A stretch of 45,200 nt of DNA. Source: an uncultured Lachnospiraceae bacterium (GTDB lineage Bacteria > Bacillota > Clostridia > Lachnospirales > Lachnospiraceae). Below, in pieces: positions 25,114-33,363 of this stretch. How positions within the stretch are numbered: position 1 is the first letter of the stretch; every line of letters starts with the position of its first letter. Below the pieces are notes generated by a model that worked only from the letters and a program-made list of their open reading frames with translations, had not been told where the DNA came from and did not search any database. Location: NCBI GenBank assembly GCA_910588845.1, contig CAJURU010000001.1, positions 1-45,200 of the forward strand, given 5' to 3'. The translations under genes were made by a program, and so were the position numbers.

Positions 25114-27165
25114 ATGCCAGATAAAAGAGGAAATTCGCAATCCGTTTCACTACTTGCTCATGAAAGCAGCCCGCAAAGCGGACATGCTTTCAAATTACAA
25201 GCCCCCTACAAGCCCACAGGCGATCAGCCGCAGGCAATCGCCGAGCTGGTGAAAGGCTTTCAGGAAGGCAATCAATTCCAGACTTTACTAGGGGTTACGG
25301 GTTCCGGCAAGACGTTCACAATGGCAAATGTGATACAGGCCTTGCAGAAGCCGACGCTCGTAATCGCCCACAACAAGACGTTGGCAGCACAGCTCTACGG
25401 AGAATTCAAGGAGATGTTCCCTGAGAATGCAGTGGAGTATTTTGTGTCCTACTACGATTACTACCAGCCCGAAGCATATGTGCCATCCACCGACACATAT
25501 ATTGCCAAGGATTCTTCGATCAATGATGAGATTGATAAGCTTCGCCTGTCAGCTACCGCGGCTCTTGTAGAACGGAAAGACGTCGTTATCATATCCAGCG
25601 TGTCCTGCATCTATGGTCTGGGAAGCCCTATAGATTACAAGAACATGATGCTGTCTTTGCGCCCGGGCATGGAGAAGGACAGAGATGATGTTATACGCAA
25701 ATTGATTGACATTCAGTATACCAGGAATGATATGGATTTTCAGAGGGGAACTTTTCGGGTTAGAGGAGATGTGGTAGAAATATTTCCGGCAAACTTTGGG
25801 GAGACTGCATTCCGTGTAGAATTTTTTGGGGATGAAGTGGACAGAATTACGGAGATTGATGTGTTGACAGGAGAAATTAAGAGCCAGTTAGAGCATATTG
25901 CGATATTTCCAGCCTCCCATTATGTAGTCGCCCCGGAAAAGATACGCCAAGCGGCGGCTGAGATTGAACAGGAGATGACGGAGCGCGTCAAATATTTTAA
26001 AGGCGAGGACAAGCTGTTAGAGGCGCAGCGGATTGCCGAGCGCACGAATTTTGATATTGAAATGCTCAAAGAGACTGGATTTTGCAGCGGCATTGAGAAT
26101 TATTCCCGTTATCTGGCGGGGCTTAAGCCCGGGGAACCGCCTCACACGTTGATTGACTATTTTCCAGATGAATTTCTAATTATTGTGGACGAGTCCCACA
26201 TTACGATTCCGCAGGTGCGGGGTATGTATGCGGGTGACCAGTCACGCAAAACCACACTGGTTGATTACGGATTCCGCCTGCCCTCGGCGAAGGATAACCG
26301 TCCCTTGAATTTCGGAGAATTTGAAAGTAAAATAGACCAGATGCTGTTTGTATCAGCGACCCCTAACGTCTATGAGAAGGAGCATGAGCTGCTGCGTGCA
26401 GAACAGATTATCCGCCCGACCGGACTGTTAGATCCCGAAGTGGAAGTGAGGCCGGTGGAAGGACAGATTGACGACCTGATAAGTGAGGTTAATAAAGAGA
26501 TTGCAGGTAAGAATAAGGTTCTTATAACCACGCTCACCAAGCGGATGGCGGAGGATTTGACAGATTATATGCGCGAGGTGGGCATCCGCGTGAAGTATCT
26601 CCATTCAGATATAGACACATTAGAGCGCGCTGAGATAATTCGGGATTTGCGTCTGGACGTTTTTGACGTGCTGGTGGGCATTAATCTGCTGCGCGAGGGC
26701 CTGGATATACCGGAGATTACGCTGGTGGCTATTCTTGACGCGGATAAAGAGGGTTTCCTGCGTTCGGAGACTTCATTGATTCAGACGATTGGGCGTGCAG
26801 CCCGCAATTCAGACGGGCATGTAATTATGTATGCGGACAACATCACAGATTCCATGCGGGTAGCGATTGACGAGACGAACCGCAGGCGGAGTAAACAGGA
26901 GGCATATAATAAGGAGCATGGCATTACGCCCAAGACAATTCAGAAATCCGTCCGCGAGCTTATCAGCATTTCCAAGAAGGTGGCGAAAGAGGAGTACCGC
27001 TTCGAGAAAGATCCGGAATCCATGAGCAAGAAGGAGCTGGAAAAACTGATTGGCGAAATTCAAAAGAAAATGCAGGCGGCAGCGGCAGAGCTCAACTTCG
27101 AGGCGGCGGCAGAGCTGCGTGACAAGATGATAGAACTCAAAAAGAATCTGAGGGAATTGACCTAA
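25114..27165 (+). CDS. uvrB: excinuclease ABC subunit B with an N-terminal extension
   Basis: The 683-residue product is the damage-verifying helicase of nucleotide excision repair. Seen: Walker A GVTGSGKTFT (near 60), beta-hairpin SYYDYYQPEAYVPSTDTYI, DESH Walker B, ILDADKEGFLRSETSLIQTI with GRAARN, and a C-terminal UVR motif (AELNFEAAAELRDKMIELKK). In place of the third residue of the fragment at 22260 it has about 23 extra residues (DKRGNSQSVSLLAHESSPQS and on), then FKLQAPYKPT resumes. The ATG at 25114 follows AAAGGA. The gene is split in origin: its 5' part appears to be the incoming copy. uvrA follows after a hairpin repeat array. Confidence 0.95.
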   Translation: MPDKRGNSQSVSLLAHESSPQSGHAFKLQAPYKPTGDQPQAIAELVKGFQEGNQFQTLLGVTGSGKTFTMANVIQALQKPTLVIAHNKTLAAQLYGEFKEMFPENAVEYFVSYYDYYQPEAYVPSTDTYIAKDSSINDEIDKLRLSATAALVERKDVVIISSVSCIYGLGSPIDYKNMMLSLRPGMEKDRDDVIRKLIDIQYTRNDMDFQRGTFRVRGDVVEIFPANFGETAFRVEFFGDEVDRITEIDVLTGEIKSQLEHIAIFPASHYVVAPEKIRQAAAEIEQEMTERVKYFKGEDKLLEAQRIAERTNFDIEMLKETGFCSGIENYSRYLAGLKPGEPPHTLIDYFPDEFLIIVDESHITIPQVRGMYAGDQSRKTTLVDYGFRLPSAKDNRPLNFGEFESKIDQMLFVSATPNVYEKEHELLRAEQIIRPTGLLDPEVEVRPVEGQIDDLISEVNKEIAGKNKVLITTLTKRMAEDLTDYMREVGIRVKYLHSDIDTLERAEIIRDLRLDVFDVLVGINLLREGLDIPEITLVAILDADKEGFLRSETSLIQTIGRAARNSDGHVIMYADNITDSMRVAIDETNRRRSKQEAYNKEHGITPKTIQKSVRELISISKKVAKEEYRFEKDPESMSKKELEKLIGEIQKKMQAAAAELNFEAAAELRDKMIELKKNLRELT

Positions 27166-27367
27166 GGAGGGACCCACGAAGTGGGAGGATGCCTTAGGTC
27201 TCTGAGAACAGCCAAGGAAGTAAAAGTGACCTAAGGAGGGACCCAACGAAGTTGGGAGGATGCCTTAGGTCTCTGAGAACAGCCAAGGAAGTAAAAGTGA
27301 CCTAAGGAGGGACCCACGAAGTGGGAGGATGCCTTAGGTCCCTGAGAACAGCCAAAGAAGTAAAAAT
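27159..27367 (+). repeat. three tandem 69-71 base hairpin units between uvrB and uvrA
   Basis: Units span 27159-27227, 27228-27298 and 27299-27367. Each has a 9-bp outer stem GACCTAAGG/CCTTAGGTC, purine-rich internal loops (AGGGA-type and AGGATG-type) and an inner hairpin with a GAA triloop. A single-stranded tail contains AGAACAGCCAAGGAAGTAAA. Units 1 and 3 have inner stem CCCAC/GTGGG; unit 2 has CCCAAC/GTTGGG, a compensating A-T pair inserted on both sides. The first unit overlaps the uvrB stop codon (ACC TAA lies in the stem). Unit lengths differ, there is no ORF, and there are no spacers as in CRISPR. A related array lies at 45082. Confidence 0.9.
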
Positions 27368-27401
27368 TTACCTGATATTATGAAAAAGGAGTTATTATAT
27401 T

Positions 27402-30239
27402 ATGGCAAAAGCGGAAAGAAAATATATCAAAATTAGAGGAGCCAACGAGCATAATCTGAAAAATCTTGATGTTGATATACCGAGAAATGAATTTGTAGTG
27501 CTGACGGGTTTAAGCGGATCGGGTAAGTCTTCTCTCGCCTTTGACACTATATATGCCGAGGGGCAGCGCAGGTATATGGAATCATTGTCTTCCTATGCGA
27601 GGCAGTTCCTGGGACAGATGGAGAAGCCGGATGTAGAGAAGATTGAGGGGCTGTCTCCGGCGATTTCTATCGACCAGAAATCAACGAACCGTAACCCGCG
27701 TTCAACGGTAGGAACGGTTACGGAGATATATGATTATTTCCGCTTGCTTTATGCCAGAATTGGTATTCCGCACTGCCCCAACTGCGGCAAGGAAATTAAG
27801 AAGCAATCGGTAGATCAGATGGTAGATCAGATTCAGTCTTTGCCGGAGGGTACGAAAATCCAGCTTTTAGCTCCGGTGGTGCGCGGGCGCAAAGGTATGC
27901 ACCAAAAGTTATTTGAGCAGGCCAAGCGCAGCGGTTATGTGCGTGTGCAGGTAGATGGGAATATCTATGACCTCTCAGAAGAAATTTCCCTGGATAAGAA
28001 TATCAAACACAATATTGAGATTGTGGTAGACCGTCTGGTGGTGAAGCCGGGGATCGAAAAGCGTCTCACAGATTCTGTGGAAAATGTATTGGAACTTGCC
28101 GAAGGACTGATGACGGTGGATGTCATTGGCGGGGAACCGATCAATTTTTCACAGAGTTTTTCCTGCCCGGACTGCGGCATCAGCGTGGACGAGATAGAGC
28201 CCAGAAGTTTTTCGTTCAACAATCCTTTTGGCGCCTGCCCGGATTGTTTTGGGTTGGGATATAAGATGGAATTTGACGTGGATCTGATGATTCCTGATAA
28301 ATCGTTAAGCCTCGCCGGAGGGGCTATTCAAGTGATGGGCTGGCAGTCGAGCACCGACAAAGGCAGCTTTACTAACGCCATCCTCACGGCGCTCGCTGAA
28401 GAATATAAGTTTGATTTGCAGACGCCCTATGAGAATCTTCCGGCAAAGATACAGAATATTATAATCAATGGCACCGGTGGAAAAGAACTAAAGGTTCACT
28501 ACAAGGGCCAGCGCGGAGAGGGCGTTTATGATGTGGCGTTTGAAGGTCTTGTGAAAAATGTCCAGCGGCGTTACCGGGAAACAGGCTCCGACACCATGAA
28601 ACAGGAATATGAGCAGTTTATGCATGTGACGCCCTGTAAAACATGCGGCGGCCAGCGTCTGAAACGTGAAGCCCTCGCCGTGACAATTGCCGGGAAGAAT
28701 ATATATGAGGTGACATCCATGTCTATCCGCAAACTCCAGGAATTTCTGTCAGGCATGGAGCTGACAAAACAGCAGCAGCTCATAGGCGCCCAGGTATTGA
28801 AAGAAATCAGGGCACGCGTGGGATTTTTGGTAGATGTGGGGCTTGAGTATTTGACGCTGTCGCGCGCTACCGGAAGTCTGTCCGGCGGGGAGGCGCAGCG
28901 CATCCGCCTTGCGACGCAGATTGGCTCCGGGCTCGTCGGCGTTGCTTATATATTGGACGAGCCTAGTATCGGCTTGCATCAGCGGGACAATGACAAGCTG
29001 CTGAATACGCTCAAAAACTTAAAAGAACTGGGGAACACTTTAATTGTGGTGGAACACGATGAAGATACGATGCTGGCGGCAGACCACATCGTGGATATCG
29101 GGCCGGGCGCCGGAGAGCACGGCGGCAAACTGGTGGCGCAGGGAACAGCAAAGGATATTATGAAGTGTCCAGATTCTGTGACTGGGGCATATCTCAGCGG
29201 CAAGGTGCAGATTCCGGTGCCGGAGACGAGAAGAAAACCGACAGGATTTCTCAAGATTAAAGGCGCGCAGGAGAACAACCTGCAAAATATCAATGTGGAG
29301 ATTCCGCTGGGAGTGATGACATGTATCACCGGAGTATCCGGTTCCGGGAAATCTTCGCTCACAAATGAGATTTTATACAAGCGTCTGGCGCGCGATTTGA
29401 ACCGCGCCCGGGTGATACCCGGAAAACATAAAAGTATTGAGGGAATCGGGCGGTTAGATAAGGTGATTGATATCGACCAGTCTCCGATTGGCCGAACGCC
29501 GCGCTCTAATCCGGCAACGTATACCGGTGTGTTCGACCAGATTCGCGATTTATTTGCAGCGACGCCGGACGCCAAGGCGAAAGGCTATGCCAAAGGGCGT
29601 TTCAGCTTCAATGTTAAAGGCGGCAGGTGTGAGGCGTGCTCCGGAGACGGTATTTTGAAGATTGAAATGCATTTCCTGCCGGACGTCTATGTGCCGTGCG
29701 AGGTCTGCGGCGGCAAGCGATATAATCGTGAGACTTTAGAAGTGAAATATAAGGGCAAGAACATATACGATGTGCTGGATATGACGGTGGAGGAGGCGTT
29801 GACATTTTTTGAAAATGTTCCTTCTATCCGCAGGAAGATTGAGACCTTATACGACGTAGGACTTTCCTATATTAAGCTGGGACAGCCTTCGACAACGCTG
29901 TCCGGCGGGGAGGCGCAGCGCATTAAGCTCGCCACGGAACTCAGCCGGCGCAGCACGGGTAAGACAATTTATATTTTGGATGAGCCCACAACCGGACTGC
30001 ATTTTGCCGATGTGCATAAATTGACAGAAATTTTGCAGCGTCTTGCCGAGGGTGGCAATACGGTTGTGGTCATCGAGCATAACCTCGACGTCATCAAGAC
30101 AGCGGATTACATTATCGACATGGGCCCGGAAGGGGGAGACGGCGGCGGCAAGGTGATTGCTAAGGGTACGCCGGAAGAGGTCGCGAAGGTGGAAGGGTCT
30201 TATACCGGGCAATATGTAAGCAAATATCTTTCTAAATAA
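27402..30239 (+). CDS. uvrA: excinuclease ABC subunit A
   Basis: The 945-residue product is standard length. It is the ABC-type ATPase that finds bulky DNA lesions and loads UvrB. Two nucleotide-binding domains are visible: Walker A GLSGSGKSSLAF near residue 38 and GVSGSGKSSLTN near 650; signature motifs SGGEAQRIRLATQIGS and SGGEAQRIKLATELS; Walker B ILDEPSIGLHQRD and ILDEPTTGLHFAD. Zinc modules include CPNCGKEI, CPDCGISV with CPDCFGLG, and CEACSGDG with CEVCGGKRY. The ATG follows AAAAGGAG. It is the second gene of a uvrBA unit interrupted only by the hairpin array. Confidence 0.97.
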   Translation: MAKAERKYIKIRGANEHNLKNLDVDIPRNEFVVLTGLSGSGKSSLAFDTIYAEGQRRYMESLSSYARQFLGQMEKPDVEKIEGLSPAISIDQKSTNRNPRSTVGTVTEIYDYFRLLYARIGIPHCPNCGKEIKKQSVDQMVDQIQSLPEGTKIQLLAPVVRGRKGMHQKLFEQAKRSGYVRVQVDGNIYDLSEEISLDKNIKHNIEIVVDRLVVKPGIEKRLTDSVENVLELAEGLMTVDVIGGEPINFSQSFSCPDCGISVDEIEPRSFSFNNPFGACPDCFGLGYKMEFDVDLMIPDKSLSLAGGAIQVMGWQSSTDKGSFTNAILTALAEEYKFDLQTPYENLPAKIQNIIINGTGGKELKVHYKGQRGEGVYDVAFEGLVKNVQRRYRETGSDTMKQEYEQFMHVTPCKTCGGQRLKREALAVTIAGKNIYEVTSMSIRKLQEFLSGMELTKQQQLIGAQVLKEIRARVGFLVDVGLEYLTLSRATGSLSGGEAQRIRLATQIGSGLVGVAYILDEPSIGLHQRDNDKLLNTLKNLKELGNTLIVVEHDEDTMLAADHIVDIGPGAGEHGGKLVAQGTAKDIMKCPDSVTGAYLSGKVQIPVPETRRKPTGFLKIKGAQENNLQNINVEIPLGVMTCITGVSGSGKSSLTNEILYKRLARDLNRARVIPGKHKSIEGIGRLDKVIDIDQSPIGRTPRSNPATYTGVFDQIRDLFAATPDAKAKGYAKGRFSFNVKGGRCEACSGDGILKIEMHFLPDVYVPCEVCGGKRYNRETLEVKYKGKNIYDVLDMTVEEALTFFENVPSIRRKIETLYDVGLSYIKLGQPSTTLSGGEAQRIKLATELSRRSTGKTIYILDEPTTGLHFADVHKLTEILQRLAEGGNTVVVIEHNLDVIKTADYIIDMGPEGGDGGGKVIAKGTPEEVAKVEGSYTGQYVSKYLSK

Positions 30240-30259
30240 GGGAAAAGTATTTTTTGTGC

Positions 30260-30298
30260 AAAGTGTTCATAACATTTCGTGATGTGAACACTTTTGTA
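30260..30298 (+). terminator. intrinsic terminator of uvrBA
   Basis: AAAGTGTTCA (30260-30269) pairs perfectly with TGAACACTTT (30285-30294), followed by TTGT. It lies 20 bases after the uvrA stop codon. Confidence 0.75.
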
Positions 30299-30449
30299 AT
30301 ATATAATTGTAGAATATATAAATGTTTGAATAATCATCTGGAAATCTGTAGGAAAGTTGTTATAATATGGCTTGAGGAGGAAACTGATATAACAAATTAT
30401 CAAAGATATTTAAATATAAGGCACAAAGTTTAGAAAGGGAATGTTAGCG

Positions 30450-32420
30450 ATGAAAAAGAAACGGACAATTAAGCAGACGATTGAATTTTATGTGATGTCG
30501 GTTGCTATTATTCTGGGCGCCCTTCTCACGATTATCATGATAGTCAGCAGTTTCATTTCAACAGACAAAATCCTTTTGGAGGACCTTCAGCTGATTGCTA
30601 AGACTTCGTCCCAGAATGTAGGAGCGAACCTGCATTTGTTGACAGACCGCATGGCAAATTTGTCCCAGGAGCAGACCCTGAGAGAAGAAGGAAGCTCCGT
30701 CCAGGAGAAACAGGATGTTTTGGATGAGCGTGAGACCCGCATCGAATTTGTGTGGCTTGGAGGGTATGACCTGTCAGGAAAGAAGCTGTATGGGGACGAA
30801 GAAGCCCCGGATAACATTGCTGATAAAAAGTATTATACATATTTGCAACAGACGGAAAATATTGTTATAGATGAGCCCTATTACGAAAATGATATCTGGC
30901 AATTGTGCGTTGCGCTTCCCATGAGCAGGGAAGGAGAAGTGGTTTCCTACTTGGTGGGCAGTTATAAGTACGATTTGCTGAACGATGTGCTGACGAATAT
31001 CAACATAGGCGTGACAGGAGATTCTTACATAATCAACGAAGAGGGAATAATTATCGCTGACAAGAATCCGGAAAATATGCAGAATCATGAGAACATCTAT
31101 GAGCTTTTCAATGCCAAGAAGAATAAAAAGATTTTTGCTAATATGCTTAATTTCCAGACGGGTTCTGAATCTACCTATATGCACGGGGTCAGCCATTATG
31201 TGGCTTATGCCCCGGTGCCGGGAACGAATTGGACGCTCGTGATAGACGCCCCAAGGAGAGAATTTCAGGCGACGTTATTTTTATCTGTGTTTGTCTGTAT
31301 TATTCTTGCCGTATTGCTGTTGCTTGCAGCGCGGTATGTGATTGTCAGGATGGCGGACAGCATTTCAGGCTCTCTGTCCCTGGCTACAGGCAGGCTTACC
31401 TCTCTGTCCGAGGGAAATCTTAAGGATGAAGTTGTGCTTGCCGAAACGAATGAAGAAGCGCAGGTTCTTACCGGCGCTCTCGCGAAAACTATTGCGAGTA
31501 TGGATCATTATATCAATGACATTAAGTCTTCCTTAGGGTATTTGTCTGAGGGCGACTATTCCCAGGAAGTGCCGGATTCTTTCAGCGGGGATTTTGTAGC
31601 CATCCGGGAAGCGTTGGATTCCATCACAGAATCCCTCAATGAGACGATGCACAGGATTAATCGCTCTTCTCTGGCGGTAAATGAGAATTCTTCCGAGGTG
31701 TCGGGCTATGCCAAGCGGCTGTATGACGGCTCTGTAGAGCAGGAAGTTGCGCTGGAACGCTTGATTGGCAGTATACAGCGGATTATAGATCAGATTGGGC
31801 ATATTACTGAAAACGCTGCGCAGGTAAAAGAATGCGCGGGTGGAGCGCAGGATAAAGTGGATCAGGGACAGGAGCAGATGAACGATATGCTGACGACCAT
31901 GCATGATATCTATGAGAATATGCAGGAAATCATTAAAATTAGCCAGTTGATCGAAGAGATTTCTTCTGAGACCAGCCTGCTTGCACTCAATGCGTCGATA
32001 GAGGCGGCGCGCGCCGGTGAATCCGGCAAAGGATTTGCGGTGGTGGCGCAGCAGATAGGCGTTCTTTCAGAACAGACGGCCAGCGCTTTGAAACAGACAG
32101 GAAGCATTATTGGGCAGGCAAATATTTCTATAGAAAGAGGTTTGAAAACGGCGGATGCCACGGCAGAATCCTTCCGGGAAATCTATCAGGCAACCGAGAA
32201 GTTTACCGGCATTTCCAACAGCATGGCGCAAGTGGTAGAACAACAGAAGGAAGCCGTCGCTATGGTGACGGAGGAAGCGGATAAAGTTCTTGAAATTGCC
32301 AATACAAACCGGCAGCTTGCGCAGGAGACGGACGAAACGGCGACATTGTCTCTGACCCAGGCGGAAGAGTTGGGAGAAGTGGTAGCGGCGGTGAAACTGA
32401 AAGGAGACGCTCTGGAATGA
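30450..32420 (+). CDS. methyl-accepting chemotaxis protein with dCache-type sensor
   Basis: The 656-residue chemoreceptor has a basic start, TM1 about residues 12-37, and an extracellular Cache-type ligand domain to about 275 (VWLGGYDLSGKKLYGDEEAP, PLSREGEVV-like region, GDSYIINEEGIIIADKNPEN). TM2 follows (about 277-302), then HAMP and a cytoplasmic signalling hairpin whose tip reads SSETSLLALNASIEAARAGE (about 502-522). The hairpin contacts CheA/CheW. The ATG at 30450 has AAAGGGA nine bases upstream and is preferred over 30441. The stop codon overlaps the next gene's ATG, so the lipoprotein is translationally coupled. Confidence 0.92.
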   Translation: MKKKRTIKQTIEFYVMSVAIILGALLTIIMIVSSFISTDKILLEDLQLIAKTSSQNVGANLHLLTDRMANLSQEQTLREEGSSVQEKQDVLDERETRIEFVWLGGYDLSGKKLYGDEEAPDNIADKKYYTYLQQTENIVIDEPYYENDIWQLCVALPMSREGEVVSYLVGSYKYDLLNDVLTNINIGVTGDSYIINEEGIIIADKNPENMQNHENIYELFNAKKNKKIFANMLNFQTGSESTYMHGVSHYVAYAPVPGTNWTLVIDAPRREFQATLFLSVFVCIILAVLLLLAARYVIVRMADSISGSLSLATGRLTSLSEGNLKDEVVLAETNEEAQVLTGALAKTIASMDHYINDIKSSLGYLSEGDYSQEVPDSFSGDFVAIREALDSITESLNETMHRINRSSLAVNENSSEVSGYAKRLYDGSVEQEVALERLIGSIQRIIDQIGHITENAAQVKECAGGAQDKVDQGQEQMNDMLTTMHDIYENMQEIIKISQLIEEISSETSLLALNASIEAARAGESGKGFAVVAQQIGVLSEQTASALKQTGSIIGQANISIERGLKTADATAESFREIYQATEKFTGISNSMAQVVEQQKEAVAMVTEEADKVLEIANTNRQLAQETDETATLSLTQAEELGEVVAAVKLKGDALE

Positions 32421-32899
32421 AATCAAAAGATATCAAAAATCATCAAGGCAGCGGCGGGGGGAAGCGCAGCGGCAGCTATGGAATAAAAGCGCTGGCGCTT
32501 ATTATGCTTTCGGGTATGATGCTGGCAGGATGCGGAAATAAAATGAAAGATGGATATTATACGGCGGAGATGAAGGAGTTTTCCCATGGATGGAAAGAGT
32601 ATGTCTGCATACAGGTAAAGGATGATACGATTGTTTCGGCAGAGTTTAACGCTAAGGATGCCAGCGGTTTTATCAAGGCGTGGGATAACGAATATATGCG
32701 CAATATGGGCACTGAATGCGGAAGTTATCCCAACCAGTATACCCGGGAGTACGTCGGACAGCTCATTGAAGGGCAGAAAGATATCCAGGTAGATACCATA
32801 ACTGGAGCCACACATTCCGGGGACAATTTCAGGAAACTGGTTCCGGCAGCCATAGAACAGGCAAAGAAAGGAGACTCCACGACCGTGCAGGTGGAGTGA
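32417..32899 (+). CDS. FMN-binding-domain lipoprotein
   Basis: The 160-residue product has a long polar N-terminus, a hydrophobic segment and lipobox LAGC with Cys39, so it should be anchored outside the membrane. The rest is an FMN_bind domain as in RnfG/NqrC: YYTAEMKEFSHGWKEYVCIQ, IVSAEFNAKDASG, and VDTITGATHSGDNFRKL, in which the Thr of TGAT is the expected site of covalent FMN attachment by ApbE. It overlaps the chemoreceptor gene by four bases (ATGA). Similar small FMN lipoproteins take part in extracellular electron transfer. The tight pairing suggests a redox-related input to this chemoreceptor, which is inference. Confidence 0.85.
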   Translation: MKSKDIKNHQGSGGGKRSGSYGIKALALIMLSGMMLAGCGNKMKDGYYTAEMKEFSHGWKEYVCIQVKDDTIVSAEFNAKDASGFIKAWDNEYMRNMGTECGSYPNQYTREYVGQLIEGQKDIQVDTITGATHSGDNFRKLVPAAIEQAKKGDSTTVQVE

Positions 32900-33005
32900 A
32901 GAATGGGGATGAAACGGGTATGCACACTTTACGCGAGCAACACACTCACAGGGCGTTTAGCCAGGCAGCCGCTCGGGCGCGAATATCCGGCTTCAGAACA
33001 AAAAA

Positions 33006-33070
33006 CTGTGCGGACAAGTCCGCACAGCAAAGGATTCGGGGAGTACCTCCCGGATTCCTGAGAATCCGGG
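33006..33070 (+). repeat. adjacent and mutually exclusive hairpins after the FMN lipoprotein
   Basis: CTGTGCGGAC/GTCCGCACAG (33006-33027, perfect 10-bp stem, AA loop) is followed by GGGAG-TAC-CTCCC (33039-33051) and CCCGGATTC-CTGA-GAATCCGGG (33049-33070). The last two share CCC at 33049-33051 and cannot both form. No T-run follows any of them. Confidence 0.65.
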
Positions 33071-33191
33071 AAGCATGAGTTATGAAAAATTATATTAGCT
33101 TGTTAGCTAGTACAGGTACTAGTATAACCTGAGAATGTGACTACTATGTGAAAAAATAAAAAATATTTTCAAAAGAATATAAAAAATATAT

Positions 33192-33240
33192 AAACTTCCC
33201 TAAGGAATTCCATGGAAACGGTTAATTATGGAAGTTTTTT
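33192..33240 (+). terminator. weak intrinsic terminator upstream of mbl
   Basis: AAACTTCC (33192-33199) pairs with GGAAGTTT (33230-33237), followed by TTT. The loop is 30 bases and itself contains partial palindromes. The rest of the 32900-33363 gap holds only the hairpins above and the mbl promoter. Confidence 0.55.
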
Positions 33241-33261
33241 GTATATTTTGAAAAAAACACT

Positions 33262-33289
33262 TTGAAAATCACTTGTGATTGTATATAAT
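33262..33289 (+). promoter_or_regulatory. mbl promoter with palindromic spacer
   Basis: TTGAAA, a 16-base spacer and TATAAT. The spacer contains the palindrome AATCAC-TT-GTGATT (33267-33280), a possible regulator site between the promoter boxes. Confidence 0.6.
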
Positions 33290-33363
33290 GTAAATATGTA
33301 TGGAAAAATAAAGTTATTACGTTTAGCGATATTCAGATAGAGAAACGAAAGGGGACAAACAAA

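Noticed and set aside
27159..27367. CRISPR array
   Set aside because: Whole 69-71 base units repeat head to tail with no variable spacers, unit length varies, and no cas genes are near.
27165..27401. Small protein encoded by the hairpin repeats
   Set aside because: Unit lengths of 69 and 71 break the frame, stops occur in each unit, and substitutions preserve base pairing rather than codons.
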